From NCBI RefSeq assembly GCF_041912895.1, contig NZ_JAYSGI010000002.1, forward strand, positions 434,001 through 498,000: a stretch of 64,000 bases of DNA, given 5' to 3'. The notes below the pieces were generated by a model. It saw only the letters and a program-made list of their open reading frames with translations. It searched no databases and was not told where the DNA came from. Within the stretch, counting starts at the first letter, position 1, and every line of letters begins with the position of its first letter. A program made the position numbers and the translations under genes. Shown here one piece after another: positions 9,292-17,590 of the stretch. The stretch is from Pelagerythrobacter sp041912895 (GTDB taxonomy: Bacteria > Pseudomonadota > Alphaproteobacteria > Sphingomonadales > Sphingomonadaceae).

Positions 9292-10341
9292 ATGATACGG
9301 GGCTGGCTGACATTGCTGACGATCGCTGCGGCGCTGCTGGCCGGCGGCGCGACGAAGGCCGAGAATCCGATCGTGCCGGGCTGGTATGCCGATCCGGAAA
9401 TCCGGGTGTTCGGCGATCGGTACTGGATCTATCCGACGTATTCGGACCATGCCGAAACGCCCGACGTGTCGGAGCGGTTCAGCGAGAAGCAGCGCGAACT
9501 GCGCAAGCAGCAGGCGTTGCGCCCGTCGTACTACATCCAGACCTTTTTCAACGCCTTCTCCTCTCCCGACCTGGTGAACTGGACCAGGCACGATCACGTG
9601 CTCGATGTGGAGAACGTCGCATGGGCGGCCTATGCGGTGTGGGCGCCCTCGGCGATCGAGAAGGACGGGAAATACTATCTGTTCTTCGGCGCCAACGACA
9701 TCCAGTCGGACGACGAACTGGGCGGCATCGGCGTCGCGGTCAGCGACGATCCGGCCGGACCCTTCAAGGACGCACTCGGCAAGCCGCTGATCGGCAAGTT
9801 CCACAACGGCGCGCAGCCGATCGACCAGTTCGTGTTCCGCGACAAGGATGGCCAGCACTACCTCTATTACGGCGGCTGGAAGCACTGCAACGTCGCGCGG
9901 CTGGGCGAGGACCTCACCTCGATCGTGCCGTTCGAGGATGGCACGATGTTCAAGGAGATTACTCCGCCGGGCTACGTCGAGGGATCGTTCATGGTCGAGC
10001 GCGAGGGCGTCTATTACCTGATGTGGTCCGAAGGCGGCTGGACCGGGCCCGACTATCGCGTCGCCTACGCCATGGGGCCGACCCCCGTCGGCCCGTTCGA
10101 GCCCAAGGGCACGATCCTCGAGCAGGATTTCAGCATCGCGCGCGGGGCGGGTCATCATTCGGTGGTCAACGTGCCGGGCACCGACGAATGGTACATCGCC
10201 TACCATCGCCGTCCGCTGGGCGACGACAAGGGCGAGCATCGCCAGCTGGCGATCGACCGCATGCAGTTCAACGAAGACGGCACGATCGCGCCGGTGGAAA
10301 TGACCAACGAGGGTGTGGAACCGCGCCCGCTGCCGCAATGA
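9292..10341 (+). CDS. GH43 family glycoside hydrolase
   Basis: The 349-residue protein has a Sec signal peptide (WLTLLTIAAALLAGGATKA) and then a five-bladed propeller domain. The GH43 triad is visible: D34 in NPIVPGWYADPE as base, D178 in PIDQFVF as pKa modulator, and E230 in YVEGSFMVER as acid. VWAPSAIEKDGKYYLFF is another family mark. Known GH43 enzymes are mostly beta-xylosidases and alpha-L-arabinofuranosidases, with some galactosidases. Set among mannosidase genes, it may remove a pentose or galactose side group from a mannose-rich glycan, such as the core xylose of plant N-glycans; this is speculation from context. ATG 9292 follows AAAGGGAG. The gene leads a compact run with the second GH92, GH125 and third GH92 genes. 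Confidence 0.82.
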   Translation: MIRGWLTLLTIAAALLAGGATKAENPIVPGWYADPEIRVFGDRYWIYPTYSDHAETPDVSERFSEKQRELRKQQALRPSYYIQTFFNAFSSPDLVNWTRHDHVLDVENVAWAAYAVWAPSAIEKDGKYYLFFGANDIQSDDELGGIGVAVSDDPAGPFKDALGKPLIGKFHNGAQPIDQFVFRDKDGQHYLYYGGWKHCNVARLGEDLTSIVPFEDGTMFKEITPPGYVEGSFMVEREGVYYLMWSEGGWTGPDYRVAYAMGPTPVGPFEPKGTILEQDFSIARGAGHHSVVNVPGTDEWYIAYHRRPLGDDKGEHRQLAIDRMQFNEDGTIAPVEMTNEGVEPRPLPQ

Positions 10342-10362
10342 CGGCCTAGAGGGAGAGACGAT

Positions 10363-12708
10363 TTGAATACGATCAGGCGCATCGCGCTCGGAGCCGCGGC
10401 CAGCGCGCTCGTGCTGACCAGCGGAGCCCTTCCTGCAGCGGCGCTCGCCCAGAGCGCGCCCGCGCAGGAGCCGGCACTGGTCGATCTGGTCAATCCGCTG
10501 ATGGGGACCGATTCCGAATTCGCGCTGTCCTACGGCAACACCTACCCGGCGGTCGCGGTGCCGTGGGGGATGAACTTCTGGACCCCGGTGACGGGCGAGA
10601 TGGGCAGCGGCTGGGGCTATACCTACGACGCGTACAAGATCAGCGGGATCAAGCAGACCCACCAGCCCAGCCCGTGGATGAACGACTACGCCGCGTTCGA
10701 GCTGATGGCGATGACCGGCCCGGTGCGGCTCAAGCAGGACGAGCGCGCTTCGTGGTTCAGCCACAAGGCCGAGATCAGCAAGCCCTACAAGTATCAGGTC
10801 TACCTCGCCGATCACGACGTCACCGCCGAAGTCGTGCCCACCAGCCGCGCGGCGCAGTTCCGCTTCACTTTCGGCGAGAGCGACGACGCGCACATCCTGC
10901 TCGACGCCTACAACGAAGGCTCGATGGTCACGGTGGACCCCGAGCGCCGCCGCATCACCGGCTATGCGCGCAACAATTCGGGCGGCGTGCCCGAGAACTT
11001 CCACAACTACTTCGTGCTCCAGTTCGACCGCGACTTCACCGTCACGCGGACCTGGGACGAGAACTGGCAGCTGAGCGCCGACCGCAAGAGCGAAGGCGCG
11101 CACGTCGGCGCGGTGGTCAGCTTCGAGACGGAGAAGGGCGAGCAGGTCGGCGTCAAGGTCGCCTCCTCGTTCATCAGCCCGGAGCAGGCGCTGCTCAACC
11201 TCGAGCGCGAGGTCGGGCGCGACAGCTTCGACCAAACCGAAGCCAAGGCGCGTGCCGAATGGGAAAAGGAACTGTCGCGCATCCGGGTGAGCGACAGCGA
11301 CGAGCGCGACAAGCGCACGTTCTATTCCGCGCTCTACCGCATGCTGCTGTTCCCGCGGCCGCTGCACGAAGTGACCAAGGGCGGCGATATCGTCCACTAC
11401 AGCCCGTACAACGGCAAGGTCGAAGCCGGCTATCTCTACACCGACAACGGGTTCTGGGACACGTGGCGCGCGGTCTTCCCCTTTTTCGCGCTGATGTATC
11501 CCGAATTCGACGCCAAGGTGATGCAGGGCCTCGTCAACACCTATGAGGAATCGGGCTGGCTGCCCGAATGGGCGAGCCCCGGCCACCGCAGCGTGATGAT
11601 CGGCTCGAACTCGGCGATCATCATCGCCGACACCTACCTCAACGGCGTGCGCGGTTACGACATCGAAAAGCTCTACGAGGCGATGGTCAAGAACGCGACC
11701 ACCTCCGAAGGGCGCCCGCGCGACGATCGCGGGCGGGTGCTGACCGCGGTCGGGCGCGAGGGCGTCGAATACTACAATCGCCTCGGCTACGTGCCCTACG
11801 ACGTCGACATCAACGAGAATGCCGCGCGCACGCTCGAATACGCGACCGCCGATTTCGCGCTGTCGCGCCTCGCCGCCGCGCTCGGCAAGGACGAGGACGC
11901 GAAGAAATACGCCGCGCAGGCGCAGAACTACCGCAAGCTCTACGACGAGGAGAGCGGCTGGATGCGCGGCCGCAACCAGGATGGCAGCTGGGCGACGCCG
12001 TTCAATCCGCTCAAGTGGGGCGATGCGTTCACCGAAGGCAATTCGCTGCACTACAGCTGGTCGGTGATGCAGGACGTGCAGGGGCTGATCGACCTGATGG
12101 GCGGCGACGAGAAGTTCGTCGAGCGGCTCGATTCGATCTTCAGCACCCCGCCGCTCTACGACGAGAGCTATTACGGGCAGGTGATCCACGAGATCCGCGA
12201 GATGCAGATCGTCGACATGGGCCAGTATGCGCACGGCAATCAGCCGATCCAGCACATGACCTATCTCTACGACTGGGCCGGCCAGCCGTGGAAGACGCAG
12301 TATCACGTGCGCGACGTGATGCAGAAGCTCTACTCGCCCGACCCCGATGGCTATCCGGGCGACGAGGACAACGGCCAGACCTCGGCCTGGTACGTGTTCT
12401 CCGCGCTGGGCTTCTACCCGGTCACGCCAGCGGTCGGCGAATACGCGATCGGCAGCCCGCTGTTCGACCGCGTCGACCTGACGATGCCGAACGGCAAGAC
12501 GCTGACGATCGAGGCGCGGAACAACAGCGATACGAACGTCTACATCCAGTCGGCCACCTTCAACGGCCAGCCGCACGACAAGACATTCCTGACCCGCGAG
12601 GCGCTGCAAGCCGGCGGTACGCTGACCTTCGTTATGGGACCCGAGCCGAACGAGGACTGGGGCAGCGACAAGGCCGACGCGCCGTTCTCGATGACCCCCC
12701 GCAAATGA
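10363..12708 (+). CDS. GH92 alpha-mannosidase (second copy)
   Basis: The 781-residue protein starts at TTG 10363, five bases after AGAGGGAGAG; no better start lies nearby and the signal peptide (IRRIALGAAASALVLTSG...AALAQ) begins at once. It has the family start motif NPLMGTD, FWDTWRAVFPFF, HGNQPIQHMTYLYDW with GQPWKTQ, and SAWYVFSALGFYPVTP. The likely acid is E558 in FTEGNSLHYSW and the base loop is GDEDNGQTSAW (D667, D669). It differs from the first copy across the acid and base loops, which suggests a different alpha-mannosidic linkage. It lies 21 bases after the GH43 stop, and its stop TGA (12706-12708) is close to the GH125 start, so all four genes from 9292 to 16492 look co-transcribed. 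Confidence 0.92.
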   Translation: MNTIRRIALGAAASALVLTSGALPAAALAQSAPAQEPALVDLVNPLMGTDSEFALSYGNTYPAVAVPWGMNFWTPVTGEMGSGWGYTYDAYKISGIKQTHQPSPWMNDYAAFELMAMTGPVRLKQDERASWFSHKAEISKPYKYQVYLADHDVTAEVVPTSRAAQFRFTFGESDDAHILLDAYNEGSMVTVDPERRRITGYARNNSGGVPENFHNYFVLQFDRDFTVTRTWDENWQLSADRKSEGAHVGAVVSFETEKGEQVGVKVASSFISPEQALLNLEREVGRDSFDQTEAKARAEWEKELSRIRVSDSDERDKRTFYSALYRMLLFPRPLHEVTKGGDIVHYSPYNGKVEAGYLYTDNGFWDTWRAVFPFFALMYPEFDAKVMQGLVNTYEESGWLPEWASPGHRSVMIGSNSAIIIADTYLNGVRGYDIEKLYEAMVKNATTSEGRPRDDRGRVLTAVGREGVEYYNRLGYVPYDVDINENAARTLEYATADFALSRLAAALGKDEDAKKYAAQAQNYRKLYDEESGWMRGRNQDGSWATPFNPLKWGDAFTEGNSLHYSWSVMQDVQGLIDLMGGDEKFVERLDSIFSTPPLYDESYYGQVIHEIREMQIVDMGQYAHGNQPIQHMTYLYDWAGQPWKTQYHVRDVMQKLYSPDPDGYPGDEDNGQTSAWYVFSALGFYPVTPAVGEYAIGSPLFDRVDLTMPNGKTLTIEARNNSDTNVYIQSATFNGQPHDKTFLTREALQAGGTLTFVMGPEPNEDWGSDKADAPFSMTPRK

Positions 12709-12722
12709 TCCGGAGAGCCACG

Positions 12723-14156
12723 ATGACCCCCACGAGACGCGAACTCATGGCCGGCGCGGGCGTGCTCGCCTTCGCCGCCACGGTGCCCGGCATCGCGCGC
12801 GCGGCGCAGTTTGTCAGCAAGCGCCCGGCGCCTGCGCAGCGCAATTTCACGAGCCCCGCGATCGAGGCCGAGATCGCGCGGGTGAAGGCCAGGATCGCCG
12901 ATCCCGAACTCGCGTGGATGTTCGAGAACTGCTACCCGAACACGCTCGACACAACGGTGCAGACGGGCACTCTGGAGGGCCAGCCCGATACGTTCGTCAT
13001 CACCGGCGATATCGAGGCGATGTGGCTGCGCGACAGCTCGGCGCAGGTCCAGCCCTACATCCACCTCGTCGCGCAGGATCCCAAACTCCAGCGATTGTTC
13101 CAGGGCCTGATCCAGCGCCAGGCGCGCTGCATCCTGATCGATCCCTACGCCAACGCGTTCGACAAGGACCCGACCGCGCCTTCCAAGCTCGAATGGTCGG
13201 AGACCGACGCGACCGAAATGAAGCCCGGCGTCGCCGAGCGGAAGTGGGAGATCGATTCGCTCTGCTATCCGATGCGGCTCAGCCACGAATACTGGCGGCG
13301 GACGAAGGACAAGGCGCCGTTCGACGAGACCTGGTCGCGCGCGATGAAGCTGGCGGTGCAGACGTTCCGCGAACAGCAGCGCGTGGACGGTCCCGGCCCG
13401 TACAAATTCCAGCGCCCCGCGCTGCAGCCGTCCGACAGCCTGATGCTGGGCGGCTACGGGCGGCCGACGAAGAAGATCGGGTTGATCCACTCGATGTTCC
13501 GCCCGTCGGACGATGCGTGCCTCTATCCGTTCCTGATCCCGTCGAACCTGTTCGCGGTGTCGGTGCTGCGCAAGGTCGCGCAGGTGCACCGCGAAGCACG
13601 CGGCGACGATGCCGCCGCGCGCGACGCCGAAGCGCTGGCGAGCGAAGTCGAGGGCGTGCTGAAGGCGCACGCGCTGATCCCCGACGGCAAGGGCGGGCAG
13701 GTCTGGGCCTACGAAATCGACGGCTTCGGGAACTATGTCTTCATGGACGACGCCAACGTGCCGAGCCTCTCGGGCCTCGCGCTCATCGACGTGGTCGATC
13801 GCAACGACCCGCTGTTCCGCCGCACCGCCGACCTCGCGTGGAGCGAGCGCAATCCCTACTTCTTCAAGGGCACCGCGGCGGAAGGGATCGGCGGGCCGCA
13901 CATCGGGCTCGACATGATCTGGCCGATGTCGATCATCACACGCGCGATGAATGCCGACGACGACGCGACGATACTCCAGTGCTTGCGCTGGCTGAAAGGC
14001 ACCCACGGCGGCACCGGCTTCATGCACGAGAGCTTCCACAAGGACGATCCGACCGACTTTACGCGCAGCTGGTTCGCGTGGGCCAACGCGCTGTTCGGCC
14101 AGCTCGTGGTCGAGGTCGCCGACAAGCGCCCGGCGCTGCTGGCGCGGGTGCTGTGA
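12723..14156 (+). CDS. GH125 exo-alpha-1,6-mannosidase, Tat-exported
   Basis: The 477-residue protein belongs to the metal-independent GH125 family of inverting exo-alpha-1,6-mannosidases. It shows TFVITGDIEAMWLRDSSAQV near residue 90, MFRPSDDACLYPFLIPSN, and GTAAEGIGGPHIG. The N-terminus TPTRRELMAGAGVLAFAATV has a twin-arginine pattern and ends in GIARA, so the folded enzyme is probably exported by Tat. ATG 12723 follows CGGAGAG; an in-frame ATG at 12705 overlaps the preceding stop and is less likely. In GH92-containing loci this enzyme removes alpha-1,6-linked mannose left after the GH92 enzymes act on side branches. Its last base overlaps the ATG of the third GH92 gene, indicating translational coupling. 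Confidence 0.92.
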   Translation: MTPTRRELMAGAGVLAFAATVPGIARAAQFVSKRPAPAQRNFTSPAIEAEIARVKARIADPELAWMFENCYPNTLDTTVQTGTLEGQPDTFVITGDIEAMWLRDSSAQVQPYIHLVAQDPKLQRLFQGLIQRQARCILIDPYANAFDKDPTAPSKLEWSETDATEMKPGVAERKWEIDSLCYPMRLSHEYWRRTKDKAPFDETWSRAMKLAVQTFREQQRVDGPGPYKFQRPALQPSDSLMLGGYGRPTKKIGLIHSMFRPSDDACLYPFLIPSNLFAVSVLRKVAQVHREARGDDAAARDAEALASEVEGVLKAHALIPDGKGGQVWAYEIDGFGNYVFMDDANVPSLSGLALIDVVDRNDPLFRRTADLAWSERNPYFFKGTAAEGIGGPHIGLDMIWPMSIITRAMNADDDATILQCLRWLKGTHGGTGFMHESFHKDDPTDFTRSWFAWANALFGQLVVEVADKRPALLARVL

Positions 14157-16492
14157 TGCTCGCCAACCGACGCCAACTGCTCGCCGGGACCGGTCTCGTC
14201 GCGTTCGGCGGCCTGCTGCCCGCCGGCTGCACGAAGTTCGCGGCGGCCGCGGGCGAGGGGCTCGCGGCGGGCAAGCCCAACCTGTTCATCGGCACCGGCG
14301 GCCACGGCCACACCTATCCCGGCGCTTCCCTGCCTTTCGGCATGGCGCAGCTAAGCCCGGATACGAACACCCACGGGTGGGATGCCTGCTCGGGCTACCA
14401 CCAGAAGGATGGCTCGATCCTGGGGTTCAGCCATACGCACCTCTCGGGCACTGGGATCGGCGACATGCTCGACGTGCTGGTGGTGCCGACGCGCCAGCAG
14501 CTCACGCTCGAGCCGGGCACGGTCGAGGATCCCGACGCGGGCTATCGCCAGCGCTATTCGGACGAGCATGCCGAGCCGGGATACTACCGCGTCGCGCTCG
14601 AATCGGGCGTGCTCGCCGAACTTACGGTAACGGAGCGTTGCGGCCTCCACCGCTATCGCTTCGGCGACGGCCCGGCGCATATCCTGATCGACTTCGCGCA
14701 TGCGATCGAGGACGACTGGGACAAGGGCATCGTGGTCGAGGACGCCTCGCTCGCGCTCGACGAAGACGGCACGCTCACCGGCGGGCGCCAGGTCAATCGC
14801 TGGGCCAAGGGGCGCCGCATCCACTTCGCGATGCAGCTGTCGCGCCAGCCCGACCGGGTGCAGTTCTTCGGCGACGACGGCACGCCTGCCACCGACGGTT
14901 CCACGTCGATCGAAGGCAATCGCCTGCGCGCGGCGCTGTTCTTCGACGATGCAGGCGGCGAGCCGATCCTGATCCGGACCGGCCTCTCGGCGGTCGACGT
15001 GCAGGGCGCGCGCGACGCGCTGGCGCAGGAGATGCCCGGCTGGGACTTCGACCGCACCGCCAACGCAGCGCGAAATACATGGTCGCAAGCGCTCGGCGGC
15101 ATTCGCGTATCGGGCGGGACCGAGGACCAGCGCACGATCATGGCGAGTGCGCTCTACCACGCGCAACTCGCGCCCACCCTCTTCACCGACCGCGACGGGC
15201 GCTACGTCGGGCTCGACCGCGCGGTGCATCGTGCAGCGGAAGGCGAGGAAGCACACAGCACCTATTCGCTGTGGGACACCTATCGCGCGCTGCACCCGCT
15301 GCTGACGCTGATCGATCCCGAGCGCGCCGCGCTGCTCACCCGCGACATCTGCCGCCAGACCGCGCAGAGCCCTGCCGGCCCGCTCGTCTGGCCGCTGCAG
15401 GGGGTCGAGACCGCGTGCATGATCGGCTGGCACGGCGTCTCGGTGCTCGCCGAGGCGCATGCCAAGGGGATCGCGGCGGACTATGCCGCCGCCTGGCCGA
15501 ACATCCGCCGCCGCGCCTTCGACCGCGATTTCAAGGACATCGACAGCACGCTGGGCCGCGGGTTCTACTACGATCTCGGCTACATCCCGGCCGACGAGGT
15601 GTGGGAATCGGTCAGCCGGACGCAGGAATACGCCTACGACGACTGGGCGATGGCGCATCTCGCCGAAGCGCTGGGTGAAAGCGAGGACGCCGCCGCGCTG
15701 CGCGAGCGCTCGCGCAACTGGCGCGGGGTGATCGACGCCGAAGCCCGCTTCGCCAAGCCCCGGTTCGCCGACGGCACCTGGTGGCAGGATTACGATCCGG
15801 TCCAGATCGGGCATGATGTCGACCGCTGGCGCGACTACACCGAGGCAAACGGCTGGCAGGCGACCTTCCTCAACCAGCACGACGTCTACGGTCTGATCGC
15901 GCATTTCGGCGGCGATGCGGCGTTCGAGAAGCAGCTCGACGCGCTGTTCGAAGCGCCGTCCACCCTGCCGGACAACGCGCCGCCCGACATCTCCGGGCTG
16001 GTCGGCCAGTACGCCCACGGCAACGAGCCGAACCACCACGTCGCCTATCTCTATGCCTATTGCGGCGCGCCGCATAAAACGCAGGCGATGGTTCGGCGGC
16101 TGCTGACCGAAATGTACAGGAACGACCCGGACGGGGTGATCGGCAACGACGACTGCGGGCAGATGAGCGCGTGGTTCATCCTCTCGGCGCTGGGGTTCTA
16201 TCCAGTCGATCCGGTGAGCGCGGTGTATGTGTTCGGCTCGCCGCTGTTCGACGTGGCCGAGGTCAAGGTTGGTGCGGGCAAGACGCTGACCGTGCGCGCC
16301 GAAAACAACGCGCCCGAACATCCCTATGTTCAGTCGGTGCTCTGGAACGGCGAGCCCTGGAAGCGGAACTGGATCGCCCATGCGGAACTGGCGCGCGGCG
16401 GAACGCTCGTCTTCGAAATGGGGCCGGAGCCCTCGTGCTTCGGCGCGGCGCTGGCGGATCGGCCGCCCTCCTTCGGCGCCGCGCCGACCTGA
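14156..16492 (+). CDS. GH92 alpha-mannosidase (third copy), Tat signal
   Basis: The 778-residue protein is the closest of the three to canonical GH92: GTGGHGHTYPGASLPFGM near residue 45, GFSHTHLSGTGIGD, SLWDTYRALHPL, HGNEPNHHVAYLYAY, and NDDCGQMSAWFILSALGFYP. The likely acid is E563 in YTEANGWQATF, and D665/D666 lie in the base loop. The N-terminus has a twin-arginine pattern (NRRQLLAGTG) followed by LLPAGC. That could be a lipobox, but proline stands at -3, so lipidation is uncertain. The start ATG shares its A with the TGA stop of GH125. This copy probably carries the family's usual alpha-1,2 or alpha-1,3 activity, but linkage needs biochemical proof. Confidence 0.93.
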   Translation: MLANRRQLLAGTGLVAFGGLLPAGCTKFAAAAGEGLAAGKPNLFIGTGGHGHTYPGASLPFGMAQLSPDTNTHGWDACSGYHQKDGSILGFSHTHLSGTGIGDMLDVLVVPTRQQLTLEPGTVEDPDAGYRQRYSDEHAEPGYYRVALESGVLAELTVTERCGLHRYRFGDGPAHILIDFAHAIEDDWDKGIVVEDASLALDEDGTLTGGRQVNRWAKGRRIHFAMQLSRQPDRVQFFGDDGTPATDGSTSIEGNRLRAALFFDDAGGEPILIRTGLSAVDVQGARDALAQEMPGWDFDRTANAARNTWSQALGGIRVSGGTEDQRTIMASALYHAQLAPTLFTDRDGRYVGLDRAVHRAAEGEEAHSTYSLWDTYRALHPLLTLIDPERAALLTRDICRQTAQSPAGPLVWPLQGVETACMIGWHGVSVLAEAHAKGIAADYAAAWPNIRRRAFDRDFKDIDSTLGRGFYYDLGYIPADEVWESVSRTQEYAYDDWAMAHLAEALGESEDAAALRERSRNWRGVIDAEARFAKPRFADGTWWQDYDPVQIGHDVDRWRDYTEANGWQATFLNQHDVYGLIAHFGGDAAFEKQLDALFEAPSTLPDNAPPDISGLVGQYAHGNEPNHHVAYLYAYCGAPHKTQAMVRRLLTEMYRNDPDGVIGNDDCGQMSAWFILSALGFYPVDPVSAVYVFGSPLFDVAEVKVGAGKTLTVRAENNAPEHPYVQSVLWNGEPWKRNWIAHAELARGGTLVFEMGPEPSCFGAALADRPPSFGAAPT

Positions 16493-16627
16493 AGGCGGAT
16501 CGAGCGCGCTTGGCCTTTTGACAGTGACCAGAAACGATGAGAACGGACCATTGGTGAACTTTCGACGATACGCCGCCCCGCGACCACCGCTGCTTCTCGC
16601 ATCGCACCGAGCAAGGCGCGGACGCTG

Positions 16628-17590
16628 ATGGACAATTCCACGATCGATCGCGGCCAACCGCGCCTGTTCGCCGGCGTCGAGCTGGGCGGCACCAAGTGCG
16701 TCTGCACCCTGGCATCCGGCCCTGGCGAGGTCCGCGATCAGCGGACGATCGCCACCACCGTACCGGGTGAAACGCTGCCGGCGATTAAGACGGTGCTGGA
16801 AGGCTGGGCGCGCGCGCCCGGATTCTGCGGGCTCGGCATCGCGGCTTTCGGCCCGCTGCAGCTCGACCCCGACGCCGAGGGCTATGGCCGGGTGCGCGCA
16901 ACGAACAAGCCCGGCTGGGAAGGGGCGGATTTGATCGGCCCGCTACGGTCCGCCTTCGCGGTGCCGATCGGGTTCGATACCGACGTGAACGGCGCGGCGC
17001 TGGCCGAAATCCGCTGGGGCAGCGGCCGGGGCCTCGAGGATTTCGCCTATGTCACCGTCGGCACCGGGGTCGGTGCGGGCCTGATCGTGCATGGACGCCC
17101 GACGCGCGGCTTCGGCCACAGCGAGATCGGGCATATCCGCGTTCCCCGCCTCGACGGCGACGATCTGCCCAGCGTGTGCACCTTCCATCCCGATTGCGTC
17201 GAGGGCCTTGCCTCGGGCTCGGCGCTCCATGCCCGGCTGGACGGGCGATCGCTGTCGGACGTGGCCGCCGACGACCCGGTGTGGGAACCGGTGGTCCATT
17301 GTCTCGCGGTCATGCTCCATGCGCTGGCGTGCTCCGCCGGCCCGATGCGGATCGCGATGGGCGGCGGCGTGCTTGCCGGGCAGCCGCATCTGCTGCCCCG
17401 GATAGGCGCGCGGCTGGAAGAGAGCCTGGCGGGCTACATGAAGCTCCCCGACGGGGTCGACTACGTCACCGCGCCGGAACTGGGCACGATGGCCGGTCCG
17501 CTGGGATCGATCGCGCTGGCGATGGATGCCGTCGAAGCCGTCGCCGAGAAACAGCCGACCGCTTTTCAGGCGGTCGGAGCCCGAAGCTAG
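16628..17590 (+). CDS. ROK family sugar kinase (manno- or fructokinase type)
   Basis: The 320-residue protein has the ROK phosphate motif GVELGGTKCVC near residue 20, the TVGTGVGAGLIVHG loop, and the fructokinase-like stretch GHSEIGHIRVPR with CTFHPDCVEGLASG in place of the fuller zinc signature. Such kinases phosphorylate fructose and often mannose at C6. The locus supplies mannose, and manA stands at its other end, so mannokinase activity is the best inference: mannose to mannose-6-phosphate to fructose-6-phosphate. A 135-base gap separates it from the third GH92 gene. TTGACA at 16518-16523 hints at its own promoter, but no clear -10 box follows. It converges on the M20 gene with the stop codons overlapping in CTAG. 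Confidence 0.85.
   Translation: MDNSTIDRGQPRLFAGVELGGTKCVCTLASGPGEVRDQRTIATTVPGETLPAIKTVLEGWARAPGFCGLGIAAFGPLQLDPDAEGYGRVRATNKPGWEGADLIGPLRSAFAVPIGFDTDVNGAALAEIRWGSGRGLEDFAYVTVGTGVGAGLIVHGRPTRGFGHSEIGHIRVPRLDGDDLPSVCTFHPDCVEGLASGSALHARLDGRSLSDVAADDPVWEPVVHCLAVMLHALACSAGPMRIAMGGGVLAGQPHLLPRIGARLEESLAGYMKLPDGVDYVTAPELGTMAGPLGSIALAMDAVEAVAEKQPTAFQAVGARS

Noticed and set aside
1442..12609. Long minus-strand frames across the GH92, GH2, TonB receptor and GH43 genes
   Set aside because: All are mirror frames of genes with clear family motifs on the plus strand and show low-complexity Arg/Asp/His-rich translations.
14156..14260. Firm lipoprotein call for the third GH92
   Set aside because: LLPAGC has proline at -3, unusual for a lipobox, so lipidation is only mentioned as possible.
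16518..16547. Sigma-70 promoter before the ROK kinase gene
   Set aside because: TTGACA is exact, but no -10-like hexamer stands 16-18 bases downstream.
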